Of a stretch of DNA of 64,000 nucleotides, positions 24,455 to 35,409 are shown in pieces. Below the pieces are notes generated by a model. The model searched no databases, was not told the DNA's origin, and saw only the letters and a list, made by a program, of their open reading frames with translations. Numbering within the stretch: the first letter of the stretch is position 1; each line of letters begins with the position of its first letter. Both the position numbers and the translations under genes were made by a program. Source of the DNA: Nemania diffusa (Eukaryota; Ascomycota; Sordariomycetes; Xylariales; Xylariaceae); assembly GCA_038501195.1 (NCBI GenBank), contig JBBPUQ010000002.1, positions 1,674,001 through 1,738,000 on the forward strand. The letters run 5' to 3'.

Positions 24455-25462
24455 TAGCACAGTAGGACGGACAACTCGTGAGCTCAGATTATGAGGTTTC
24501 AGAATGTCGCCAAGCGATCCAGGCTATCCAGACTGTCGTACAAGCTTGCAGAATGGGTCTGGTCATAGCTCATGCCGAATCGCCTAAAGGGACGGTAGAT
24601 TGAAAAGTGCTACTGTTAAGGCTGCGAAAGTCGTCGATGCAGTAAAAAAATTAGGATGAGCTGCACAAAATGTTTTTAGTCGGGGTCGGTCCCTCAAAGG
24701 CGCTGAATGGCGGGGCAAACTCGCAATGTTTGATTGGCTCTTACAATTAGCTGCCTTTCTAGATACATGTACCCACCTAAGTTACTTACTTAAGGTACCT
24801 ATCTAGGTATTCTTGATTAGACAGGTAGATACACGTTACTACCTATAAACGGGTATCTAGATATGGTAGATACTTACATAGGGGGATGAAGAGAGGATGC
24901 CCCTAAGGTAAAGTAGACGGCTATCTAGTAGTAGGTACTTAGGTAGGTCGATATAGCTACTCCGCTGTATCCAACTGGCCATCCAGAGACAAGTAACTTG
25001 CGTATCACAATTCTCAGATTTACAGATTTACAAAAGAGAAACGCTCGGAATATTGTCTGTATATAGCTAGGAACGATTTAAAGTCAGGGCTGTTTTCCTA
25101 TCATCTGAAGTTATGGTGACTGTCGAAACAAGTATCCATGCTCGATCTCAAGAGCGACCCTGAGTGCGCCGTGGAAAAAAAAACACCCCAGGGGAATCTA
25201 TCAAAGATTAATGAAAAGAGCCGCCGCTTTTGTGCCCCTGCTCTTCTGTCGATCCCTATCCATAATGACCCTTCATATACATACACAGCCGCCGGCTTCC
25301 AGTCCTTGGGCAAAAAAAGCCCATTTTTCTCATGCGAGAAATATGCCCGGAACCCAGAATTCCTTATTTATACACACTCGAATAAGAGGTAGTGTGAGGG
25401 ATCTGGAAACCTCCGCATCCCTCTGCTAAGGCCAAAGTGCAAAGTCATAAACACTCGGCCAC
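24455..25462. other. Intergenic between RRN3 and hapC
   Basis: About 1.0 kb containing the RRN3 promoter side (an ATTGG, inverse CCAAT, near 24731) and the hapC 3' flank. From about 24760 to 24960 it is dense in TACCTA/TAGGTA words. No gene is supported. Confidence 0.45.
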
Positions 25463-26551
25463 TTAGTATGTTGTGGGCTCGCCAGCCGCCCCGTTGTGCC
25501 CGCCTTGGGAATACATGTAGCTCTCACCCGCCTCGGCGATACCGCCAGAAGCGTCTCCGCTTTGGAAGCCCGTAGACCCGACGGCATTCGACCCACCAGC
25601 CGTGCCTGCTCCGTAACCCTGGCTGCTAGGCCTGTTCTGTTGGGTGTCGCCCCGATTGGACTGAGACTGTTGCTTGACTGGGTTAGCAAACGGTGCCCTC
25701 ACGATACGTAATTAGCATGCACCCATGCCCAAGTATGAAAATCAGTATGGTGAAAGTATTACTTCTCGGTATTTAGTAAGGTAGATCTTGAGTGCCTCAG
25801 AATAATTCTCGAAGCCAAGAGAGGTCATTGCGAACAATATGTCCTCGCCGTTTACGGTTTTCCTCTTCTCCTGGTGGCATTTCTCAGACGCTGTCTATCG
25901 TTAGCTCGAGTCTAGGGATATCAGGTATTACTCCAGGGAAACCGACCTTCACTTGTGATGAAGGAGATGAACTCGCTGACGCACTCCTGCATGCACTCTT
26001 TGGCTTCCTTTGCTATCTTGGCATTTTCTGGAAGAGCCAGCTTCATAATTCGAGCCACTGGAGCGAAATTGCGTATGTTAGCATCGTATACATCGTACTT
26101 GTGGGCTTTGGAAGCGCTTCGCGCTTCTGGTGTCCTGGTTGGCGAATCGTGAGACGCTTCTGCTGCCTTGGTCGGCGAATCGTGAGACATGACACTAAAT
26201 AGGATCATGGCGCCTATCGTCTGTCTGAAGCTAAACAGAGAGAGCACCAATTGCTGAAGCCGGCCGAAAGCTCCGCAGAAGCGATCCCACTCATAGGCCT
26301 GCGTTTGGAGTCGAAGCGTGCAGGCAGGACCCAGATACAGACTCGAGATGCACCAAATCAGAGGCGGAGGTCGATGAGGGTCTCAACTCACCATTGGCTA
26401 TCGGCAACCACCTATCCTGCTCTTTTACTTCGAACTCATAGGCGAGCCCAGCGGCGTGTGGGTCCTGAGGGTCGTTCATTTGTGCTTCATCGTCGGGTGA
26501 TTGTACACCTGGCTCGACGTCCTTGGGGGGAGATTGGGGGGAATCCGACAT
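25463..26551 (-). CDS. hapC: CCAAT-binding complex subunit B (HAP3/HapC, NF-YB)
   Basis: Four exons: 26392-26551, 25947-26057, 25763-25890, 25463-25666; 200 residues. The histone-fold core is complete and spans three junctions: [23 protein letters not shown] across intron 1, [29 protein letters not shown] across intron 2, then [20 protein letters not shown]. HapC pairs with HapE and HapB to bind CCAAT in promoters; in fungi the complex also senses redox and iron state through HapX. Intron 1 is long (334 bp) and intron 2 has the rare donor GTCGGT. The last acceptor is chosen by phase (CAG at 25667); an alternative AAG four or so codons away is possible. The C-terminal tail is Gly/Gln/Ser-rich (residues 134-200). 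Start ATG 26551 gives the family-typical MSDSP N-terminus. Confidence 0.94.
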
Positions 26552-29500
26552 ATTTGGCTACCTGCAGCGGGTGCTAGCTTATGATAAAAAATTTTCGTGA
26601 ATTGCCAGCTCGCACGGTTATTACAAGGCAAGGAGTGATGTGTCCCTGCCTCTGACACGTTGCAAATGGTAGGGCTTGCAAAGTGAGCGCGGCTTAGCTG
26701 CAGGACGCTGCGTCAATCCCGCCCTGTCGCGCGGATCCCAAGCCTGTGGACTATCTACTATTCGGTCGAGAATGCTGTCAAGTGAGCCCTGTCGCCGGTT
26801 CAGGCTATGACGGAATCTAGGGGGGGTAGACGATGGAGGAGTACGCAGTATGTCTTGGGAGGGGCTAGGGGGTTGAACTAAGGAAGTTTGCAGATGTATG
26901 TCTAGGTACACCGTTGTATGGCCAGACACGAGAACGTGTTGGTGGATGGATCTGGATATGGGGATGGCACAGTAGGGTTTGGGTGCAGGGTGGGGACTTG
27001 GGGCTTTCGGGAAGGCGGGGCGCGTCTCTGTGACGACGCCGAGGGTCGCGCTAGTGTGCAGGGCCCGCTATTCTAGGGAGGTACCTAGACTAGCATCGAC
27101 TACCACTACCCGTAGTATAAAGTATAAAAGGGAGCGAGCTATAGGTAGAGAGAAGGAAGTACACTGCAGCCGCGGTTGTTAATTCTTGGTGACTCCCGAC
27201 GTATCTCGCCCTTGGGTAGCACACGACGTAGCGATGTGAGAGAGAATATTACTACGACTTAACGGGTAGATACGTACGAGGTTGAGGTAGAGGCAGAGGG
27301 AGCAAGTACTTTGTGCTATGCGATCCTGATAGACGCGACGAACACAGACAAGAGTGAAAATGCCTAACCTGTGTACCGACGAACAACACGACACACTCCT
27401 CCAGTCTGTACTGTAAATTTCTGATGCTGCTCTAGGAGTACCGGAGTTTAGTAAGCTTCTGCAATCGGAATGCGTGGCAGTTACACAAAGTAAAGCAGGG
27501 TTCAGTGATAAACGGAGCTGTGCAGCGTAGGTAAAGAGCTCAACTGACTAAGTACCTACGTGCAAGACACTCTAGGATCTGCTCACACACACATGTGATG
27601 CGAGATGGGATAGACGACCGGTGATTGCGACCTTGGGTATGATGGTTGGCTGGCAACTGTCAGGGCCTGGAAACGTACGTGGGCTGCAAGTTTGCAAGTT
27701 TCGCACCAAGGATAGGTACCCAGCTCCCAACCATGTGCCAACCATGCCCATCATGGAATCACGAGGCGAGGAAGAGAAGCCGCCGCATGGAAAACTCGGG
27801 AGACTTGGCTTACCTAAATCGGGACAGAGTTGGCCAATACCTATCCTGTAGAAAACCTAGATAGCTCTAGGCTCGGATGCGGATGCAGGGAGGATGGCCA
27901 CGCAGCGCAGGAAGATCAGGTCGCAAGACAACAGGTGGAATGAGAGCGGTGGTGCATGAAACTCGCAGACTCGGTAGCTAGCAGGATGGCGATGTGCTCG
28001 CGCGTGGGGTGCGTGCAGGAGTAGCCACACGCGGGTTTTAGTCTACCTACAGTAGGTCGATAGGTAGGTAGTCGGAGACGGATTGACGTATAGTAGGCAG
28101 GTTTGGTTATCCTAGGACCTAGGTACTTGGACCCGACTTGTAAGAACCTTGGGTATGGACTATCTATCCATCTAAGTTTAGATACTTGACGCCAGAGAAT
28201 GTGTAGGTGTGGGACTGGGCTGGAGGACGACGTCGGCGCGGGATACCAGGCTAAGGTAGAGAGAGTCTCTCTACTACCTACCTAATCTCTCTGTACTGTG
28301 CCGTAAAGGGAATAAGTGATCAATGAAGAGGGGGTGGGGTGTTGTTCGAATGCGCTGGCCACTTGACCATGCCGGGATGCTTGCTCATACATCTCGAGAA
28401 CGTATATACTGACTTGGGAATATCGGGCGTTTTTTGAGGGATTGACAGCCATACAAAACGTCAAACCCCGGGCTGGTTATAAGGCTAGGCGCAACGATGT
28501 TCAAATGTTGTTGTTTTGTTGATGTTGTTGGATGGGAGAAGTCGAGGTACAGTTGCACGGCTGAGCCTATCAAAGAAGGAGAGAGATCAAAGCCAGGGCG
28601 CATTGGCGCGTGACTTGTACATACGCATACAGTACGGTACCTATTGAGATACCCCACTCGGGGTACAGCTCTACTCAAGCAGGTATTAAGTGTGTCTCAG
28701 CGTACCTTATTATACCTAAGGTACACATAGTTGTCAGGACCGGTTGTATCATTCTTCGAATATCGTGTCTGTTCTACCTTCTAGACTCCTACTAGCTTGA
28801 ATTATTAGGTATTCTTATTAGTGTACCTATATGTCTTTAATAAGATCGACCAGTCAGATTCATCTGCAACCACTGATATTTGCGTCCCTTAGTTTTGCAC
28901 AGTACCCTAGTCTAGCCCTACAGATCTCTAACCTTACATCATACGCGGGGTGTTTATCTCATCCCTGGCAACAATTTACACTCGCAAGAGTGTGAGGAAT
29001 CGGGCAACGATAGCGTGCGACCGTTGTATTTTTTTTTTTTTTTTGTAGTCAACAATAATCACCTCCACTTGAAATATGCACATACTGCTGTCTACTAAGT
29101 CGTATCGATCACTATCGTCTTGTCATGCGCTAATTTTATCGAGCCATGTCCTGTGAATACGATAATAAGAGGCATGGTTCTACTTAATGTCCATTCAGCG
29201 GTGTAGACTCGTGAGACAAACGCGTTTCTAGGGCCTAGGTATACTACCTTAGGCATGTAGGTACCTAGGTATGCTGATGTCAGGCGTTCAACTACATGTA
29301 GGTACCTAGGCACCTAGTATCTAGCCTATCTAGCCCCTCTTCACACCGCACCCATGCCGTGTGTCCGCAAGCTCTCAGTTAGTTAGCTGAGACAATCCCG
29401 CGACGGGAATGGCGGCTATAGATTTAATGGCCAATCTCTGAAGTCTTGTCCATTTCAAAAGAGGTTGGAGGATTACCTAAACCGCCGTGGTGAATCCAAA

Positions 29501-30968
29501 AGAGCGGCGACTGGCCACAATTCTGCCTCAATTAAAGGTAGGGCGCATCCAAACGACGAATTGTTGACCAATAGAAAATCCTAATGTCATATCACAATTC
29601 TCATTGGCGGCAGCAGCCTAATTAACAGGAATATATCTGGATCTGATACGCATACAGTAGTGTATCGTGCTATTGTATCGCAAGACAGGTAACCCGGCAG
29701 GCAACATACGTAGCACTAGTCTGTATGTATGCGTATGCACAATTCCGAAGTTGAGAGGCGTTAGCATTACTATCTTCCCACTTCGTCATAGAGTGTCTAC
29801 GTATAACTAAACAAATGCCCCACGTAGTCTGAGGATTTTGTTGACACCTGCATGTATATTCATTCGTGTACCGAACTACACGAGACATGCAACTTAAATT
29901 TTGTCCCACGAACCTACATAGCGCTCCTCTAGATGCGAACCCATCTATTGAATTCCTTCTGCACATTATTAATAACCATCAATCCGGATCACTTGTATAT
30001 AGATTGAGCTATGAAGTGGGTTCGGGTTATACGGTATGACACTAGAGAAGGTGTTTTATTAGTCGACATTAATCATGCTTCACCTTCTTTCAGGAATACC
30101 TACAAGACTGGGTAGGTAGGTTGCCCCGCTCACAGAGCTGACGACTGACTACCTGTGTACGCATATGCATATGTAGGTTCAAGCGGGTATTGAATTGTCT
30201 TTTGGATAGAAAAAGAGCGGGGTTGGCTCTATGTACGCAGGTATCTATACTCATTCGACGCCAAGCTTCGAATCAGCTTACCTTTTATCCTCCTTGCGCA
30301 GGTGTGCGTATTTGAAAATTATCCATGTAGGTAATAGAAAGAAATATAACTTGTCATGGAACTTAATCTGTACTATGATAAACATCTCGCTAATATCACT
30401 TCGAAACTTGTTAAACAGACTGAACACGCAACCGAGGCCTGGTGGGGGTGTGATGGAAGTAAATTAGAGAGGTGGGCATAGAGCACCGGCGTAGGCCGCC
30501 ATGGAGAATAGTTGATTCCCAACCAGCCAAGCAAGCCGCTTTTGGGCGCGGCCGGTCCTCGAATCAGCGCCGTCTCCAAATTCGCATACCCGACAGCCTT
30601 GACAACGTCTATCGTTGGGCATCGAGACGCCCTTAACGCTAGGCTCCACTGCTTGTGACTGTAGCTGTACAACACACCAGCATACAACACCTTTATGGGA
30701 AAGCCGTGATGTCGGGGCTACATGAACTCCCTTGCCGTCGTGCTCCAATATATGCTACGTCGAATCCGCAAATCCCGGTCGTCATGCACGGGAAAGATAG
30801 AGCATAAGCCGATCGTCTTCTCTGGGATATGTCCTTTAAGTAGGCATTATTATATCCTCCCGATCCGAAGACCGCAACTCCGTCGTAGTTTTTTTTTCTC
30901 ACATGACGGCATAATTGTGTCTCCACATGTACCCCCCTATCCAGCTTGCTTGTCGAGATTCGGCTCCT
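26552..30968. other. 4.4-kb gene-poor stretch between hapC and prefoldin 2
   Basis: No frame here has convincing protein character, splice structure or known motifs, and I see no tRNA or rRNA. It holds many TACCTA/TAGGTA words (27070-27110, 28040-28160, 28260-28285, 29240-29330), a T-run at 29031-29044, and three CCAAT-type pentamers at 29431-29607. Since hapC reads away from it, part of it is probably an extended hapC regulatory region or an unannotated non-coding transcript. Confidence 0.45.
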
Positions 30969-31695
30969 TCATGATTGAACAACTTGAATATTGTTCTTTT
31001 TCTATTAAACCGGTATTTTAGTCCCAATAATCCCAGATCCTAGAGGGCTGTAATGCTGGTTGGGGAAAATCGAAGTCTGTGCTAAGGAGGGACAGAATTC
31101 ATCAACCTACCTTCCATTTTTCTAAATCGTCTTGCTTCGTCTTGTACTGCTTGACTAAATCATCCAGGACCTTTTTCAAGCCCTCAGCATTCGTCTTCAA
31201 GGCAGGAACTACATCCTTAACGGTCCTCTCCACAAGTACGCCATTAATCATCCGAAAACACTTGCGGTTATCAGGCAGGGGCTCCAAGGTCTCGAGGACG
31301 AGTCTAAAAACAGTAGTGTAAGCAGAGTAAATATAGAATACGGAAGCGGTGAGCTCGGCAAATAAGGCGGTGAAGTTGATAATATCCATCGGGCTCCATG
31401 CCCGGCACCAAAAATAACCTGGGAACGGCCAAAAGCTACAAACAAGGGAGATAGTCGAAGAGGCTAGGTGATGTGACGCAAGCAGTGAAAGACTGGTGTG
31501 TGGGACTTCACTAACTTGTGCTCTTCTGCCTCTTGCTCGACGTCACCGATCTTTTGCGCCAGTTGCTGCAGGGTATTCTTGTAGTTTGAATACGTTGCTT
31601 GCAGTTCTACGATCCGGTTAGCGCCTATTCGTGCTGTGGTCTAGCCTTTACCACTCACCTTGCTGCTTCTTGGCAGGAATTGTTTTTGACGCCAT
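30969..31695 (-). CDS. Prefoldin subunit 2
   Basis: Four exons: 31659-31695, 31516-31606, 31111-31303, 30969-31001; 117 residues. It is the beta-type subunit of the prefoldin chaperone, which passes unfolded actin and tubulin to the CCT chaperonin. The N-terminal coiled coil (ELQATYSNYKNTLQQLAQKI, from residue 13), the beta-hairpin segment (RKCFRMINGVLVERTVKD) and the C-terminal coil (LKKVLDDLVKQYKTKQDDLE) are all present. The last exon is only 33 nt and supplies the conserved end KKNNIQVVQS; joining it after EKWK is phase 0. Intron lengths are 52, 212 and 109 bp. The gene starts only 200 bp from the repeat block, and its former divergent partner CMC2 now lies 30.9 kb away. Confidence 0.94.
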
Positions 31696-31893
31696 GGGTG
31701 ATTATGACGAAATCAAAATCTGGTTACTTCGGCGTTTTTGAGATGAAAGAGAAGGGAATACGTCGAAACGGTATATGAATAAGCTGCGCTTTAGACAAGT
31801 ATAAAAACCAACGGGTCCTTGACTGGAGTTGACTAGAATTGGTTGACTGGAGGGGATGTGGGGAGGCAAAGCGTGGTCCATGCTTCCCCACTA
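31696..31893. promoter_or_regulatory. Left half of a former divergent promoter (prefoldin 2 side)
   Basis: These ~200 bp separate the prefoldin 2 start codon from the left end of the inserted DNA element. With the ~140 bp at 62504-62644 it would form one short intergenic region between two genes reading outward. The terminal TA at 31892-31893 is the presumed target-site base pair. No individual binding site is assigned. Confidence 0.55.
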
Positions 31894-31930
31894 GAGCCCC
31901 CCCCCGGCTACCTGGCCACCCCCCTCTAAT
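31894..31930. repeat. Outer 37 bp of the left terminal inverted repeat
   Basis: This C-rich terminus is the reverse complement of 62464-62501 with a few differences. It ends in CTAAT (31926-31930), the site where element D inserted; the second CTAAT is at 61731-61735. Confidence 0.85.
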
Positions 31931-32114
31931 TGTTAGATTTGAGCCTTTCCTAAAGAGCTTGAGGCCCGTGCATAAGAAGCATATATTAATTATATAAGCG
32001 ATGTAGCTAATATTAAATAGTTTATATAACATATAAAAAAAACTTATTAAATAATTGCTTTAAATTAAAGCTAGTTACTAATATAATATTAAAATATATA
32101 TATTAAATTTAACA
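31931..32114 (+). repeat. 5' LTR of element D, 184 bp
   Basis: The first ~60 bp keep their G and C (for example GAGGCCCGTGC), while the rest has decayed to A/T. The inner end reads AAATTTAACA where the 3' LTR has AAATCTAACA. Confidence 0.92.
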
Positions 32115-35100
32115 ATTAAAAGTTTTATTAATTTTTATATTTTATTAAATAATAAATTATATATATATAATTAATAAAATTGTTAAAATAGCAACTTTTA
32201 TTATAATTATTTTTTATTTTTTTAATAACTTTTATTTATAAAAAAAAAACTTTATTATAAAAATATATAGTAAAAATTTATAAATTTATTTAATTTTTAA
32301 ATTTATATAAGTTTTTTAATTAAAACAGCTAAATATATTAATAATAATAAAATTTGCAAATATAAATACCGATTTTTTTAATATATTAATTATTAAATTT
32401 ATTATTTTTTAATAAATGTTTTATTTAACTATTAAATAAAACTATAATATAATAATAAAACACTATAATATTTATTAAATAAATATATAAAATAATATAT
32501 TTTAACTATAAATTAATATATATAAAAATAAATAAAATAATTAATAAATAATATAATAAATTAAAAAAACTTAATATAATAATATAATAAATTTTTAAAT
32601 TTAAATATAAATAAAAATATAAAAATTTTATATATTTAATAATAATAAAGTTTATTAAAAATTTTATTAAATAAATTAATAAATAATTAAATAAAATTAT
32701 TAAAATAAATATTTAAAATATTAATATTATTAAACTTTTTAAGCTTATTATTAATTTTAAAAATTTTTTTTAAATTATTTACTTTATTTAAACTATTAAA
32801 TTTTAAAATATTTATAATATTAAAATTATTAATAATATATTAAATTATTATATTATAACTTTTAAACTATATTATAAAACAATAATTTTAAATATTATAA
32901 AAACTAATAAAAAGTTTATAAAAAAAAAAAAATTTTTTATGTTTTAAAAGAAATAAAATAAAAATAAACCTATTAATTAAAAATAACAAAATTGTTAAAA
33001 ATAATTTTATTAAAAAAAAAAAAAACAAAAATATTATAACAATTTTAAATAAAACAAACAATAAAAAAATATTTAAAAAAGTTTATAAAATAATTTTTAT
33101 AAATATTTTAAAATAAACATTTATATAAATAACAAAAAAAAAATTTTTAATATTATTAACTATATAATATATTATAAATATTATTTAATAGCTAAATATT
33201 AATTTATTTTTTTTAAAAATAAACTTAATAATTAAATTTTAAATATAACTATTAAAAAAATTGCTAAACTATAATTAAATATTAATAAAGCTATAAAACA
33301 AACAATAAAATATATAAAATAATAGTATAAAAAAAAAAGCTTAAAAAAAATAAATTTAAAACTATAAAAAAAAAAAATTAATTTTTAAAGCTTTTAATAA
33401 CTTAAATTAAAAATATTTTTAATTTATAAAAAAAAAGCTTATTAATTTATTTATTAAAAAATTTAGTTATAATAAATTTAAAAGTTTTTTTATATATTTT
33501 TAATATATTAAATTATTTTTTAAATTTAAAAAAAATTAATTTTAAAAATATAATAATAGCAAAAAATAATATAATTTATATATATAGTTATAAAAAAATC
33601 AATATAAAAATTTAAAGCTTAAAAAAATATATTATATATAAACTATATAATATAATTTATTATTTAAAAATAATTATAAATTTAATATTTTTATAAGTTT
33701 TAAACTATATAAAAATTTATTAAAAAAATAAACTTAAGTTTGATTTTTTAAAATATTATTAAAAAATATTTTTATATTTTTTAATTTATATATATAACTA
33801 ATATATAATAAAATATTTTTTAATATAATTTATAGTTTATATTTTTTATATATAAAAAAACTTATTAAATTTTTATATAAAAAAATCAAAAGTTAAAATA
33901 AATTTATATTGTTAATATTAATAATTTAAATATTTAAAGCTTAAATTATTAAAATAATTATTAATTTATATTAAAAAAGTAATAATTATATTATATTTTA
34001 ATAATAAAATTTATATTATTAACTATATAATTTGTAATAAAATAAAAATATATTATAAAATAATATAAAATATTTATTTAAATATTATAAAAATAAATAT
34101 ATATTTAATAATTAATTTTTACAAATATAATAAATTTAATTAAAAAACTATTTTTAAAAAATAATGTTAATAATTAATTAATATTTAAACTATATATAAA
34201 ATTATTATATTAATAATAAATTTGTTAATATTATATAAATAGCTTTTAAAAATTATATTAAATATATAAGTTATTATTTTAATATTAAAATAAAAACTAT
34301 TAAATATAATAATAAATTTATAAACTTAAAATAAAAAACTATTTATTTTAATAAATTAATTATTAAAAAATATAATATTATTTTTAAAATTTTATTATTA
34401 TATATTTAAAATTTTAATAATAAAACTAAAAAAATAAAAACTATTATTAAATTAAAAATAAACTTTATATATAATAACTATAAATTTTTTTTATTTTTAT
34501 AAATTAAAATAATTTATATAACAATTTATTTATATAATTAAATATTTAAATAAATTAATTATTAATAAACTTTTTATAAAAAGTTTTATTTTTATTTTAA
34601 TAATTTATAAAATATAATAAATTATAAAAAAAGTTTATTATTTATTTATTTAAAAACTTTTAATTATATAATATTTATTATAATTTAATAAATTAAATAA
34701 AAAAAATATAAATATTAAAAGTTTAATTTTAAAACTTAAATAAACTATTTAATAAACTATTAATTTATTAATATTTATTATATATAATTATTATAAAAAA
34801 ATAAAATAATTATTATTAAAAATATAACTTTTAATAAAAATAAACTTTTTAATAAAAATTTAAATAAATTTAAAAATAAACTTTTTAAAATTTTTTCAAA
34901 AGTTTATAAAATATTAATTAAAAAAATTATATATTAAAATATTTTTAAATTAAACAAAAATATAAAAAACTACTTAAAAAATAACAAATATAATAATATA
35001 TTATTAAAAAATATATTAAAAAATTTTGATTTAATAAAATAAAAAAAAAATAAACTTATAATTAATATTTTAAAAAATTATTTAAAAAAAATATATTTTT

Positions 35101-35200
35101 ATATAAATATTAAATTTAAATTAAAGTTTTTAATATTTTTTAAATTTTCTTTTGCTATATTATTAAATTTAACAATTTTTTAATTTAATTATTTTAACTT

Positions 35201-35409
35201 TTTAAAATATATTGTTTAAAGTAATACTATATATTAAATTTAAAAATATAATATAAAAAAAAAAAAGCTAGCTTAAAATTAGTAAAAAAGATTTATTTAA
35301 TTTAAGTTTTAGTTTATTTTTACTATTTACTTTTATTTTATTATTAATAAAACTTATTATAATATAAAGTTTTTTTTTATTAAAATAACTTTTTTGTTTA
35401 ATTATATTA
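35201..35409. repeat. Left LTR of element A (about 200 bp)
   Basis: It matches 43449-43657 base for base apart from C/T and G/A changes. Upstream of 35201 the match breaks with transversions. Confidence 0.78.

Noticed and set aside
26621..30748. Several 60-100 residue frames between hapC and prefoldin 2
   Set aside because: Scattered on both strands, with no shared splice structure, conserved motifs or membrane helices. They are probably chance frames.
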